A stretch of 57,585 bases of DNA, from contig JACOMY010000013.1 in assembly GCA_014324045.1 (NCBI GenBank), forward strand, positions 1 through 57,585. The letters are read 5' to 3'. Numbering within the stretch: position 1 is the first letter of the stretch; each line of letters starts with the position of its first letter. A model generated the notes under the pieces. That model was not told the DNA's origin. It did no database searches and saw nothing but the letters and a program-made list of their open reading frames with translations. A program made the translations under genes and the position numbers. This stretch comes from Rhodospirillales bacterium (GTDB lineage Bacteria > Pseudomonadota > Alphaproteobacteria > Kiloniellales > JACOMY01). Shown here one piece after another: positions 43,637 through 52,521 of the stretch.

Positions 43637-44317
43637 TTGGAGGGGGCAGCTCATTTGCTGGTGGTGGACGACGACCAGCGTCTGTGCGGGTTGTTGTTGC
43701 GCTACCTCTCGGCCGAGGGCTTCTCCGTCACCACTGCCAGCGACGCAGAGGAGGCGGAAACGCAGATGGCAGCCTTCGCGTTCGATCTCTTGATCCTCGA
43801 TATCATGTTGTCCGGCACGAGCGGGCTAGAGTTTGCCTGCTCGCTGCGGAATAGCAGTGCCGTGCCGATCCTCCTGCTGTCGGCGAAGGGGGAGCCGAAC
43901 GACCGAATTCTCGGCCTGCAGGCCGGCGCCGATGATTATCTAGCCAAGCCTTTCGAGCCGCAGGAATTGGTGCTGCGGATCAATGCCATTCTGCGGCGGG
44001 CGCGCCCTGAGAATGAGACCGGGAAGAGCCTGCTGCGCTTTGGCAACCATCTCTTCGACAGCGACCGGAATCAACTCACGCTGTCGGGGACCCAAGTGCA
44101 TCTGACCGAGACCGAAACGCAGATTTTGGCACAGCTGGCTGCCAAGGCAGGGGAGCCAGTGTCGCGCGAGACTCTGGCAGGCACCAGCGATGCTGGCAAG
44201 ATACGCTCGGTCGACGTGCAGATGACCCGGCTGCGGCGCAAGATCGAGGTCGATCCCCACTTGCCACGCTATCTGCAAACGGTGCGCGGAACCGGCTATA
44301 TCTTGCTAGTTGATTGA
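43637..44317 (+). CDS. OmpR-family response regulator (PetR-like)
   Basis: 226 residues. Receiver domain with acidic pocket VVDDD (residues 9-13), phospho-acceptor Asp55 in LLILDIMLSG and Lys104 in YLAKPFEP. The C-terminal winged-helix domain ends RSVDVQMTRLRRKIE and YLQTVRGTGYIL, typical of OmpR/PhoB regulators. The start is TTG 43637, because no ATG gives the receiver N-terminus. The stop overlaps the kinase gene start (GTGA/ATGA-type overlap of 4 bases). It should be phosphorylated by the following kinase. Confidence 0.92.
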   Translation: MEGAAHLLVVDDDQRLCGLLLRYLSAEGFSVTTASDAEEAETQMAAFAFDLLILDIMLSGTSGLEFACSLRNSSAVPILLLSAKGEPNDRILGLQAGADDYLAKPFEPQELVLRINAILRRARPENETGKSLLRFGNHLFDSDRNQLTLSGTQVHLTETETQILAQLAAKAGEPVSRETLAGTSDAGKIRSVDVQMTRLRRKIEVDPHLPRYLQTVRGTGYILLVD

Positions 44318-45717
44318 GTGAGCCCGCCGGCGCCCGGCTGGCTTGCGGAGTACAAGGACCGCAGGGCTTGCGTATTCGCTTACCCATCATAGACGACTTG
44401 CCTTGGCATCTGGTGAAGCGGTTCTTGCCGCGTAGTCTCTTGGGGCGGTCGTTGCTGATCATCGTGACCCCGATGATCCTGCTTCAGGTCTCCGCAACCT
44501 GGTTTTTCTTCGATCGCCACTACGACGTCATAACCAAGCGACTGGCCCAGGGGCTCGCCGGCGGGCTTGCCACCGTGATTGCCCTGCTGGAAAAGGATTC
44601 GCTGGGGCTCGAGCGTGAGGTCATGCTGGATTTGGCCCAGCGGTCGCTGGAGTTCTCGATCCTCCATCAGGAAGGGGTGCAGCTGCCCGATGCGATTAAA
44701 CCGCCGATCCGATCTCTCTTGGACCGCCACCTAGCCAATGCGATCGCCAGCCGCATCGACCGGCCTTTCACTATGGACACCGAAAGCATGCCCTCTTATG
44801 TAGAAATTCTGGTGTCGATGCCGGAAGGGGTCTTGCGAGTTCTGGTAAAGCGCAAGCAACTGTTCAGCGACACCACTTACATCTTCGTGGTCTGGATTGT
44901 CGGCTCCTCGATCGTCCTCTCTCTGGTGGCCCTCATCTTCATGCGCAATCAGGTACGGCCGATCCGGCGTCTGGCCAAGGCGGCCGATGCCTTCGGCCGC
45001 GGCCGCGACGTTGCCGATTTTCGCATTGAGGGAGCGAGCGAGGTGCGGCAGGCGGCGACCGCCTTCCTGGAGATGCGTTCTCGAATAAAGCGTCAGATCA
45101 CCCAGCGAACGGCGATGCTGGCCGGCGTCAGCCACGATTTACGCACCCCTGTGACCCGCATGAAGCTGGAACTGGCGATGACGCCCAAGAGTCGAGTGCG
45201 CGACGGCCTGATCACCGACGTCGCAGAGATGGAGCACATGATCGATGCCTACCTCTCCTTCGCGCGCGGTGAGGAAGGGGAGCAGATGGTGCAGACCGAT
45301 CTCACCCACCTGTTGGGCGAGGTAGTGGAACGGGCACGTCGCGGCGGCGGAGCGGTCGTTCTAGACGCTAAGGAACCGGCCTTAGTGCTGCTGCGCCCGG
45401 CTGCCATGCGCCGTGCTCTGAACAATCTGCTGGAGAATGCGATGCGCCATGGCCGCACCGTGGCCGCCAGCCTGAAGGTCGGACGGCAACGCGCCGACTT
45501 CTTGATCGACGACGACGGCCCCGGCGTGCCAGCGGTGCAACGCGATTTGGTCTTCCGCGCCTTTCACCGCTTGGAACCGGGCCGCGACCCCAATCGCGGC
45601 GGCGCCGGCCTCGGTCTTACCATCGCGCGCGACATCGCACGCAGCCATGGCGGCGATGTGACCTTGGAAGATTCACCCTTAGGCGGCCTTAGGGCGGTGC
45701 TGCGCTTGCCGCTGTAG
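44314..45717 (+). CDS. EnvZ-type sensor histidine kinase
   Basis: 467 residues. Two membrane helices (about residues 47-66 and 188-210) enclose a periplasmic sensor region of about 120 residues. They are followed by a HAMP linker, the HisKA box AGVSHDLRTPVTRMKLEL with phospho-acceptor His274, and the ATP-binding domain with N box NNLLENAMRHG and G boxes DDDGPGVP and GGAGLGLTIARDIARSHGG. It is complete. It is translated together with the response-regulator gene (4-base overlap). The stimulus is unknown. Confidence 0.93.
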   Translation: MSEPAGARLACGVQGPQGLRIRLPIIDDLPWHLVKRFLPRSLLGRSLLIIVTPMILLQVSATWFFFDRHYDVITKRLAQGLAGGLATVIALLEKDSLGLEREVMLDLAQRSLEFSILHQEGVQLPDAIKPPIRSLLDRHLANAIASRIDRPFTMDTESMPSYVEILVSMPEGVLRVLVKRKQLFSDTTYIFVVWIVGSSIVLSLVALIFMRNQVRPIRRLAKAADAFGRGRDVADFRIEGASEVRQAATAFLEMRSRIKRQITQRTAMLAGVSHDLRTPVTRMKLELAMTPKSRVRDGLITDVAEMEHMIDAYLSFARGEEGEQMVQTDLTHLLGEVVERARRGGGAVVLDAKEPALVLLRPAAMRRALNNLLENAMRHGRTVAASLKVGRQRADFLIDDDGPGVPAVQRDLVFRAFHRLEPGRDPNRGGAGLGLTIARDIARSHGGDVTLEDSPLGGLRAVLRLPL

Positions 45718-45799
45718 CCGCTGTAGGAGAAGACGCAACCGCTTGCGGCGGCAGGATCGATCTTGTAGAGCAAACTAGCACTAGAATTTTTTAAAGTGA

Positions 45800-45982
45800 A
45801 AATATACCGGCCTGGCCGAGGCCATCGACACCCTAGTGCGTTCCTCGCGCCTGCACATGGGCGGCGTCGCCGGCGAGAGCGCCGCCGCCGCCATCGTCCC
45901 CCTGGCCGGGCTGCACGAGAACGAGGTGCCCACGATCCTGGAGCGCTGCGAAGCGGTGCTCACTCAGCACGAGGGGACGTAG
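45800..45982 (+). pseudogene. unrecognised gene remnant (3' end)
   Basis: A 60-codon open stretch without start: TGLAEAIDTLVRSSRLHMGG ... VPLAGLHENEVPTILERCEA ... HEGT stop. It has strongly coding-like composition and a clean stop but begins abruptly at an AT-rich junction near 45785. It looks like the 3' end of a gene cut off by rearrangement. I cannot name the family. Confidence 0.4.
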
Positions 45983-46167
45983 GCCAGGATTTCCCAAGAG
46001 ATCTGACAATTTTGCTCGATCCATCGCCGTATTTGTCATATGCTTCAGTCAGTTGAACGGAATGGATGCGGTTGGTCACGGCACACCCATCGGGTGCGGA
46101 GTCTCGGGACGATCTGCAACTAGATTTCGACCGCAGGGTGCGTCTGGAGTGCGTAGTTCGGACGGCG

Positions 46168-46470
46168 GCTTGCTGCTTGATTACGTCCCGGCACTTGCCA
46201 GCTTGGATGACGCGCAGATGCTGCAGATCGTCGGCTAAAGAGCCTGGCTGGGTGCGGTCCAGATCCCTTCCCTCCCCATTCCGCACGACTGCCCGGACGC
46301 TTTCCTGTGCGCCTATTGGCGCTGATCCATCGGCCTATCTCGATCCTTGCATTCGCGTCACCACGTCCTCTTTCTGGAAGATCGGGGACGTCTCTGAGGC
46401 CCCCAGGCTGAAGTGGAACTTGGACAGCGGTGCTTGGGACGCACGCTATGGGGACCTGCTCCACCGCGAG
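46168..46470 (+). pseudogene. decayed SAM-dependent methyltransferase
   Basis: Consecutive pieces in shifting frames read as the C-terminal half of a class I methyltransferase common in alphaproteobacterial accessory regions: LLLDYVPALASLDDAQMLQI, then IPHDCPDAFLCAYWR, then DPSAYLDPCIRVTTSSFWKI and WDARYGDLL. At least two frameshifts or stops separate them and the SAM-binding N-terminal part is missing. The local GC is lower than in the flanking genes. Confidence 0.6.
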
Positions 46471-46518
46471 TCCTGTGACTCCGGCAATTGCCTAGCCGTT
46501 GCGGAGGGAGCGGGCTCG

Positions 46519-46985
46519 TGAACAACTTTCAGCGCGAAGGCGCAAAGAGCAACGCTCATGTTGGCCGTGATTTCGAAACACGCGCCCGCACTATCCCTCT
46601 CGCGATGAACCGCAAGGTCCCCCTGTGGTCTCGGGAACGAGAAGAAGATGCATGCCTTCGATCCCGGATCGGAAGCACCACCCGTGATCGCCGGGTGTAA
46701 ATCGCATATATGGACGAAACGCGATTTGGTGCCGAGTGCCAAGATGAAGAACTGGGCCGAGGCGATGTTCTATGTTCCACATGGCCCCGCCGACGTATTG
46801 CAAGATATTCTTCGTCGAGCCGGAGCCTTCGCGCCCGCAATGGCGAAAGCCTGCTCGCCTATTTCCTCCGCACGCAAAGCCACATGATTCCGGCTGACGT
46901 GGCGTTCTGGGAACTGTCGCACGACAGCGACGATGTTAAAATTATCGAGAGTATTGCCGATGGACGCCGACGATCATCCGGGTGA
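46519..46985 (+). pseudogene. decayed PD-(D/E)xK-like hypothetical protein
   Basis: Read across three frames: NNFQREGAKSNAHVGRDFET, then MHAFDPGSEAPPVIAGCKSH and VPSAKMKNWAEAMFYVPHGP, then SLLAYFLRTQSHMIPADVAFWELSHDSDD. The order suggests a small nuclease-fold protein in which AFD...xxCKSH corresponds to the Asp-(E)xK active site. The expected Glu position reads Ala-Gly, so the site looks damaged as well as the frames. It starts at GTG 46519. It forms an island of low-GC debris with the neighbouring pseudogene. Confidence 0.55.
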
Positions 46986-47262
46986 AGTCTCCACCACGGA
47001 CGGCCGACGAAAAATCTTGCGCTCGATTATGCAATTGGACGGCGGCATCGTTAACTACGCACCTGCCGATCTCAAGGCAGGTACACTGCTTGTCGCAGGC
47101 CATTTCAAGGCGGTGAACGCGACACTCAAGCGGCTGCTTCGAAGCACACGGCGCCTTATGCAAACCAGCGTTGGCTGTCTCGACCTCTCGTTCCTGGCGG
47201 CCACGGCGCCGCAAGCCTTCGACGGCGACGTTTTGGCCCTGCTACGTCTACCTTGGGCCTGA
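46960..47262 (+). CDS. hypothetical ORF, possibly frameshifted
   Basis: 100 residues from ATG 46960: MDADDHPGEVSTTDGRRKIL, then QLDGGIVNYAPADLKAGTLL and AGHFKAVNATLKRL. The first 70 residues look protein-like, but no family is recognised. In another frame from about 47255 a hydrophobic stretch (GIFLGNFIPSLKGLLVRGLS) continues to 47430, which may be its original C-terminus after a frameshift. The 5' end overlaps the tail of the preceding pseudogene. Confidence 0.35.
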   Translation: MDADDHPGEVSTTDGRRKILRSIMQLDGGIVNYAPADLKAGTLLVAGHFKAVNATLKRLLRSTRRLMQTSVGCLDLSFLAATAPQAFDGDVLALLRLPWA

Positions 47263-47490
47263 CGGGCATCTTCTTGGGAAACTTCATCCCGAGCTTGAAG
47301 GGCTTGCTGGTAAGAGGCCTCTCGGTCGGCATCGTTAGACCGCTTATCGAGTTCTTGGTCGGACGTCATATGAAATCTCCGGTCAAGCACGGTACGGAGG
47401 TCTTCCTCGCCCCTGCTCGATGCCCTTAGTGCCCTTTGAGGGCTGGTGCCGCGTTTAGAATGGACCGATGGACTATATTTAAGCAGATTG

Positions 47491-48402
47491 TTAGCCGATG
47501 TCGCGGGTAAGTTTGAAGCCCTTGGCGGTCAACTCGAACTCGCCGTCCAGCACGGCATAGCTCCAGGCTGCAGAGCGGCGCATGCCGCCTAGGGGGTACA
47601 TGTGCACTTGGGTAATGCCGCAGTCGGGATGGTGCGCCCTGTGGCGGGCGAGTTCGCGGACCAGCTGGTCGGGGGCATTCACCGTCAAGAGCCGGGTGAC
47701 CTGGCGGGCCTGCTTGGTCAGGAAGCGGATGGAGTTACCTACGCCGCTTGACTTGGCGAAGTTAATCAAGGTCTTGAGTGTTGCCAAACCCGGCACGCCC
47801 AAGTGGATCGGCAGGCGGTTGCCTTCGGCCTGAATCATCCGGTCCCAGGCGATGATCGGATCCGATTCGAAGCAGAACTGGGTGCAGATGTAGACTTTTG
47901 CATCGGTTCGCTTGGCGAAGCTGTTCTTCCACTTGAGCGCTGCGGCGATGTCCTCGTCGGAGATATCGGGACTGCCTTCCGGATGTCCTGCGACGCCGAT
48001 CGAGGTAATGCCGTTGCGGTCGAAGACCCCGGTCTCCAGCAGTTCCATCGAACTCTCGAAGGGGCCGACTGGGTTGCCGACGCCGCCAGCCAACGCCACG
48101 ACATGCGTGACGCCGGCCTCTTGCGTGACCTGCTTCACATAATCTTCGAAGGCCTCTTTGCTGGGCACTGAACGGGCGGCAAAGTGGGGAGCCGGCTCGA
48201 AACCTTCGTCGCGCAGTCGCTGTGCCACCTTCACCGTATCGGCGAAGTCGGAGCCGGGCAGGAAGGTCACGGCGACCAAGGTGCCCGGTCGCAAGTGTTC
48301 GCGGTAGTCGGCGATCTTCGCTGCCGATCCTGGGGTCGTTTCAATCGTGAAGTCCTGCATGAAATCGACGATTTCTTGTTTTACCGTATCGACCGTCGAC
48401 AT
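47491..48402 (-). CDS. metF: methylenetetrahydrofolate reductase family protein
   Basis: 303 residues, a TIM-barrel flavoprotein of the MTHFR family, which reduces CH2-THF to methyl-THF or runs the reverse reaction in methylotrophic demethylation. Recognisable blocks are TIETTPGSAAKIADY, VAVTFLPGSDFADTV, HVVALAGGVGNP, IGVAGHPEGSPDISD, KVYICTQFCFESDPI and HLGVPGLATLKTLINF. ATG 48400-48402 with AAGGA ten bases upstream. Its place beside the corrinoid and DUF1638 genes suggests it serves corrinoid-linked C1 transfer rather than, or besides, methionine synthesis. Confidence 0.85.
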   Translation of the reverse strand: MSTVDTVKQEIVDFMQDFTIETTPGSAAKIADYREHLRPGTLVAVTFLPGSDFADTVKVAQRLRDEGFEPAPHFAARSVPSKEAFEDYVKQVTQEAGVTHVVALAGGVGNPVGPFESSMELLETGVFDRNGITSIGVAGHPEGSPDISDEDIAAALKWKNSFAKRTDAKVYICTQFCFESDPIIAWDRMIQAEGNRLPIHLGVPGLATLKTLINFAKSSGVGNSIRFLTKQARQVTRLLTVNAPDQLVRELARHRAHHPDCGITQVHMYPLGGMRRSAAWSYAVLDGEFELTAKGFKLTRDIG

Positions 48403-48466
48403 AGGGGAATTGTCCTTGAGGGCTGCTGCGAACCGGCGGCTTGGAAGGCCGGGAAGGCGAATAGGG

Positions 48467-48775
48467 TCAGGTTTCCGGCCGTTCAAGGCCGCCTTGCTCG
48501 ACCAGCTGTTGCAGGCGGGCATCGTCATAGTCTGCTTCGAGCCGATCGGAAATGGCTTTGGCTTCGGCAGCCAAATCGTCGCCGCAGGGCTCCGGTTCGG
48601 CACGGCGCCAGTGCGCAAGGTAGGAGTCTGTATCGCGGAGTTTGGCCCGCATGGCGGCCCGGTCGATTGCCTTCTCGAAGCGTTCCGTCAACTGGACCTT
48701 GGCCGTCTTTCGCCTCGCCTTGATGATCACCTGAGCAGGAATGTCTCGCCAATAGACGATGATGCACTGCGCCAC
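48467..48775 (-). CDS. 'virulence factor' family small protein
   Basis: 102 residues. The start AQCIIVYWRDIPAQVIIK and the stretch LTERFEKAIDRAAMRAKL followed by TDSYLAHWRRAEP match the small family annotated as virulence factor (PF13769-type), whose biochemical function is unknown. The name is historical and nothing here suggests pathogenesis. In alphaproteobacteria such genes often lie between a MetF paralogue and DUF1638/corrinoid genes, as here. The 3' end is 64 bases before the MetF start. Confidence 0.8.
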   Translation of the reverse strand: MAQCIIVYWRDIPAQVIIKARRKTAKVQLTERFEKAIDRAAMRAKLRDTDSYLAHWRRAEPEPCGDDLAAEAKAISDRLEADYDDARLQQLVEQGGLERPET

Positions 48776-48808
48776 CTGAACCTCTCCTATCGGGTGAAGA
48801 GACGGCCG

Positions 48809-49405
48809 CTATGCCGCCGCCTGTCTAAGGAAGCTGTCCAGCTCTCCCATGCCGGTCGCCAAGCGCTCATAGGCTAGGCCCAAATGTTCCGCAGCCGCTT
48901 CGGCCAAGCGGTCGAGTGCTGGGTCTTCGGTCTGTGCCAGGTACACCAGCTTGCTGTAGTGGCCGAAATAAGTCGGCAACAGATCGGGATGGCGGTCCAG
49001 CCAGAGGCCTTCGATAATGAGCCGCTGGAAGTGGCGGGCCAGATAATCGGTGAGATAGAAACAGGTTGGATCCGCATCGTGGGCGGCGTCGAAGGCTTCC
49101 ACGCCGCGATAGAAAGCATAGCAGTGATCGCCGCCGATCCTGCTGGCGCCCTCCTCTTCCAAGACCTTGTCCAAGAGCCCGCCGGTGCCGCAGTCGCCGT
49201 AGGCGACGAAGATGCGATCAAAGCCCGCCTTGCGCCCCTCGCGAATCTTGCGGCGCACGCCGTCCGGAATCAACTCCGGACGGTTATGCCAGGCCGCCGG
49301 CAGGCAGGTCAAGGTGAGGCTAGGCCAAGTATTTGCCTTGATCACAGATACGATCTCGCGGGCCAAGGCGCCGCAAGCTACGATCAAGGTTTTCTCTGCC
49401 GCCAT
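48809..49405 (-). CDS. DUF1638-family protein
   Basis: 198 residues. The beginning KTLIVACGALAREIVSVIKA, then LPAAWHNRPELIPDGVRRKI and IFVAYGDCGTGGLLDKVLEE, are characteristic of DUF1638. The conserved Cys and His residues suggest metal or corrinoid chemistry, but no activity is established. It is encoded between the corrinoid protein gene (33 bases away) and the virulence-factor-family gene, supporting a shared role in corrinoid-dependent methyl transfer. Confidence 0.85.
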   Translation of the reverse strand: MAAEKTLIVACGALAREIVSVIKANTWPSLTLTCLPAAWHNRPELIPDGVRRKIREGRKAGFDRIFVAYGDCGTGGLLDKVLEEEGASRIGGDHCYAFYRGVEAFDAAHDADPTCFYLTDYLARHFQRLIIEGLWLDRHPDLLPTYFGHYSKLVYLAQTEDPALDRLAEAAAEHLGLAYERLATGMGELDSFLRQAAA

Positions 49406-49438
49406 GATGGCCGCCCACCCAAAGCCAGCCGTTTGCCG

Positions 49439-50149
49439 CTAGGCCGCGCCGGCCCGCTGGTTGTGGCGCCGCGCAACATACTCCTTCGCGGTCTCCACGG
49501 CTACTGCCGCATCGCGGCAGTAAGCGTCTGCGCCGATCGCCTCGGCAAAGGCCTCGTTCAGTGGTGCGCCGCCGACTAGAACGACATAGTCCTCACGGAT
49601 GCCGTTCTCCTTCATGGCGTCGATTACCACCTTCATGTAGGGCATAGTGGTGGTCAGAAGCGCCGACATTCCGAGAATATCGGGCTCGTGTTCCTCCAGG
49701 GCCTGCAGGTAGTTTTCAACCGGGTTGTTGATGCCGAGGTCGACCACGTCGAAGCCTGCGCCCTCCATCATCATGGAGACTAGGTTCTTGCCGATGTCAT
49801 GGATGTCACCTTTGACGGTTCCGATGACCATTTTGCCTTGTTTGGGCGCACCGGTTTCGGCCAGCAGCGGACGCAGGATGGTCATGCCCGCCTTCATGGC
49901 ATTGGCCGCCAGCAGCACTTCCGGCACGAAGAGGATGCCGTCGCGGAAATCGATGCCGACAATTCGCATGCCCTCGACCAATGCCCGGGTCAGCACGTCG
50001 TAAGGGGCCCAGCTCCGCTCCAGCAGAATGTTGACGGCCTCTTCGATCTCTTCCTTCAGACCGTCGTAAAGGTCGTCGTGCATCTGTTTGACAAGTTCGT
50101 CGTCATCAAGCGTGCTTAGGTCCAGATCGTCTTCATCTACCTCAGACAT
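49439..50149 (-). CDS. corrinoid (B12-binding) methyltransferase protein, MtbC/MtgC-like
   Basis: 236 residues. An N-terminal helical cap domain (residues about 15-95) precedes a Rossmann-type cobalamin-binding domain with the base-off motif DIHDIGKN (His117) and downstream GMSALLTTTMPYMK and VVLVGGAPLN. It accepts a methyl group on Co(I) from a substrate methyltransferase and passes it to folate. No substrate methyltransferase (MttB/MtgB type) or reductive activase is in the window. ATG 50147-50149 is preferred to GTG 50161 because the GGAG lies 11 bases before it. Confidence 0.9.
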   Translation of the reverse strand: MSEVDEDDLDLSTLDDDELVKQMHDDLYDGLKEEIEEAVNILLERSWAPYDVLTRALVEGMRIVGIDFRDGILFVPEVLLAANAMKAGMTILRPLLAETGAPKQGKMVIGTVKGDIHDIGKNLVSMMMEGAGFDVVDLGINNPVENYLQALEEHEPDILGMSALLTTTMPYMKVVIDAMKENGIREDYVVLVGGAPLNEAFAEAIGADAYCRDAAVAVETAKEYVARRHNQRAGAA

Positions 50150-50257
50150 GCGTGGTTTCACTCCAGATTAACGGTCCGAGATCGCGTGCCCCTGACGCAT
50201 TTAGGGCCTGTTGTCAGGCCCATCAATCGCAGTTGCCGCAGTCTCGCTGCAAGCTCA

Positions 50258-50925
50258 GCAGATCATCGGCTTTGCTCCGACCTCGCTTGCTTCGAAAGCG
50301 ACATGGCGCTGCGATCCCTCTACACAGGCCGCATGCGGCGTCGAAGTTTCTAACATAGTCAGCCAGGATCGGGCGCGTGCAGGACGACGCTCCCCACATT
50401 GGCGGAGAATTGTTTGGATTCGCTCCCGGCGATTAGTGGAACGCTCCGTTCGCGGCGTGGCGTGTGGCCGAAGAAATCTCAGTAACACTTTGGGGAAATG
50501 CGATGCCGAGACGAAACCGCAGGCCAGGGCCACGTCGATGATCGAAAGGCTCATTTGCAACAACAGTATCCGCGCTCGATTGAAGCACAGTTCCAGATAG
50601 CAGCGCGCTATAAGTGATGTCGAAGAGTTTGCTGGAGACCTCGATGTCCGGGTAGTCTTCGGAAAATCCGGCTACGTTTTCCCAGTGGGTGGTGGCCCAG
50701 TGGGTGGTGGAACGACCGCCATCCAAGAGGCCCGACTTGGCCAGAATCAACGCTCCAGTGCACAGCCCGCCGATGTCCTTGCCCAGCCTACTCTGGGTTC
50801 TAAGATGTTTGCGGTTGCGCCGCCGCACGCGCTGCACCAGACTCTTGCCCACAGCAGCATATTGAAGTTTCGATGCCTCGGCCCCGTCAGGGCCAGGGGC
50901 AGCAGTAGTATGCAGGGCGGACAGT
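50258..50925 (-). pseudogene. decayed GlxA-family AraC regulator (GbdR-like)
   Basis: On the minus strand [20 protein letters not shown] and [20 protein letters not shown] and [20 protein letters not shown] match the DJ-1/PfpI-like domain of GlxA-type regulators. A separate frame reads SLSIIDVALACGFVSASHFP ... PRTERSTNR, the AraC HTH end. The N-terminus and the part between the two domains are missing, and a 15-base tandem duplication adds THWAT. GlxA-type regulators such as GbdR control glycine-betaine catabolism, which fits the neighbouring sox and corrinoid genes. It is non-functional. Confidence 0.65.
50681..50710. repeat. exact 15-base tandem duplication
   Basis: CCCAGTGGGTGGTGG occurs twice in direct tandem. 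It lies within the regulator pseudogene and adds five in-frame codons (TTHWA repeat) to the GATase-like domain. It is probably a replication-slippage event in an already relaxed gene. Confidence 0.85.
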
Positions 50926-50927
50926 CG

Positions 50928-52181
50928 ATGAAGCAGCGCTATTCTCTTGCCAGCCTGGTAAAGAACGCCTTTAGCCATCACGAGGGCTGGGCCCAGGCGC
51001 TACCGTCTGCGGAGCCTAGGGAATCCTACGACGTCGTCATCGTCGGCGGCGGCGGCCATGGATTGGCTACGGCCTATTACTTGGCCAAGGAATTGCAGGT
51101 CGGTTCGGTTGCAGTGGTGGAACGCGGCTGGATCGGTGGCGGCAACACCGGCCGCAACACCACGATCGTGCGCTCCAACTACCTCTGGGATCAGTCTGCT
51201 GCGCTCTACGAGCATGGCTTGAAGCTCTGGGAAAACCTGAGTCACGAGTTGAACTATAACGTCATGTTCTCGCAGCGCGGTGTGATGAACCTGGCGCACA
51301 ATCAGAACGACTTGCGCGCGCTGTCGCGTCGGATCAACGCCAATCGTTTGAACGGCGTGGATTCGGAATTCCTGGATGCCCAAGGGGTGAAGGACTTCTG
51401 TCCGGTCATCGATCTGCGCGGCAACGGACGCTATCCGGTGCTGGGCGCCAGCCTGCAGCGTCGTGGCGGCACTGCACGCCACGACGCGGTTGCTTGGGGC
51501 TATGCCCGCGCTGCCGCCGAATACGGCGTCGATATCGTCCAGACCTGTCCGGTCGAGGGCTTCGAGATCAAGGACGGCCGAGTTACCGCTGTGCGCACCG
51601 CACGCGGCCGGATTGCTGCCAAGAAGGTGGGGATCGCCGCTGCCGGGCACTCCAGCGTGCTAGCGCAGATGGCCGGGGTACAGCTGCCGATCCAGTCCCT
51701 GCCGCTGCAAGCCTTGGTCAGTGAGCCGGTGAAGCCCATCATCGACTGCGTTGTCATGTCGAGCGCGGTGCACGCCTACGTCAGCCAGTCCGACAAGGGC
51801 GAACTGGTGATCGGTGCTGGCGTCGATCGCTACATCGGCTACGGTCAACGCGGGTCCATCCCTGTGACCGAAGAGACCCTGGCGGCGATCTGCGAGCTCT
51901 TCCCCCTGTTCCGGCGGCTGCGCATGCTGCGCATGTGGGGCGGCATCGTCGACACTTGTCCGGATGCCAGCCCAATCATCTCCAAGACGCCCGTCGAGGG
52001 GCTCTTCATCAACTGCGGTTGGGGCACCGGCGGCTTTAAGGCGACGCCCGGTTCGGGGCATGTCTTCGCCCACACCATTGCCCGCAACGAGCCGCACAGG
52101 CTGGCGGAACCCTTCCGCCTCGACCGCTTCGTCACCGGCTTCACCATCGACGAGCACGGCGCTGCCGCCGTGGCCCACTGA
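50928..52181 (+). CDS. soxB: sarcosine oxidase subunit beta
   Basis: 417 residues. The catalytic FAD/covalent-FMN subunit of heterotetrameric sarcosine oxidase, which oxidatively demethylates sarcosine to glycine. The dinucleotide motif [20 protein letters not shown] is at residues 37-56. The family blocks [39 protein letters not shown] and [19 protein letters not shown] are present. ATG 50928 is chosen from the family N-terminus [14 protein letters not shown], with AGGGCGG upstream. The frame is open to 50685. First gene of soxBDAG. Confidence 0.95.
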   Translation: MKQRYSLASLVKNAFSHHEGWAQALPSAEPRESYDVVIVGGGGHGLATAYYLAKELQVGSVAVVERGWIGGGNTGRNTTIVRSNYLWDQSAALYEHGLKLWENLSHELNYNVMFSQRGVMNLAHNQNDLRALSRRINANRLNGVDSEFLDAQGVKDFCPVIDLRGNGRYPVLGASLQRRGGTARHDAVAWGYARAAAEYGVDIVQTCPVEGFEIKDGRVTAVRTARGRIAAKKVGIAAAGHSSVLAQMAGVQLPIQSLPLQALVSEPVKPIIDCVVMSSAVHAYVSQSDKGELVIGAGVDRYIGYGQRGSIPVTEETLAAICELFPLFRRLRMLRMWGGIVDTCPDASPIISKTPVEGLFINCGWGTGGFKATPGSGHVFAHTIARNEPHRLAEPFRLDRFVTGFTIDEHGAAAVAH

Positions 52182-52210
52182 CCCCAGGCCGCAGATTGAG
52201 GAGAGCGACC

Positions 52211-52504
52211 ATGCTGTTGATCCCTTGCCCCTATTGCGGTCCGCGCCCGGAGATCGAGTTCGGCTACGGCAGCGAAGCGCATCTGGCCCGACCCGGCGCC
52301 CCGCAGGAGATGAGCGACGAGGACTGGGCAGCCTACGTCTATTGGCGCAAGAACACCAAAGGGGTGTTCCATGAGCGCTGGGTGCATACGCACGGGTGCC
52401 GGCGCTGGTTCAACGTCATACGCGACACGGTGACTTACGAGATTCTCGCGGCCTATGAGCAGGGGATCGAGCCTCCGGCCGTCGAAATCGAGACCTACGT
52501 TTGA
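52211..52504 (+). CDS. soxD: sarcosine oxidase subunit delta
   Basis: 97 residues, the small zinc-binding subunit. It begins MLLIPCPYCGPRPEIEFGYG with the CxxC zinc ligands, continues AYVYWRKNTKGVFHERWVH and has the paired ligands in THGCRRWFN. Ribosome site GAGGAGAG lies before ATG 52211. The stop overlaps the region before soxA by a few bases (52501-52504), consistent with coupled translation. Confidence 0.95.
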   Translation: MLLIPCPYCGPRPEIEFGYGSEAHLARPGAPQEMSDEDWAAYVYWRKNTKGVFHERWVHTHGCRRWFNVIRDTVTYEILAAYEQGIEPPAVEIETYV

Positions 52505-52521
52505 TTGGAAGGCGGCAACCC

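Noticed and set aside
45796..46056. 86-residue plus-strand ORF starting GTG 45796
   Set aside because: Arg/His/Gly-rich and out of frame with the more coding-like remnant at 45800-45982; likely shadow.
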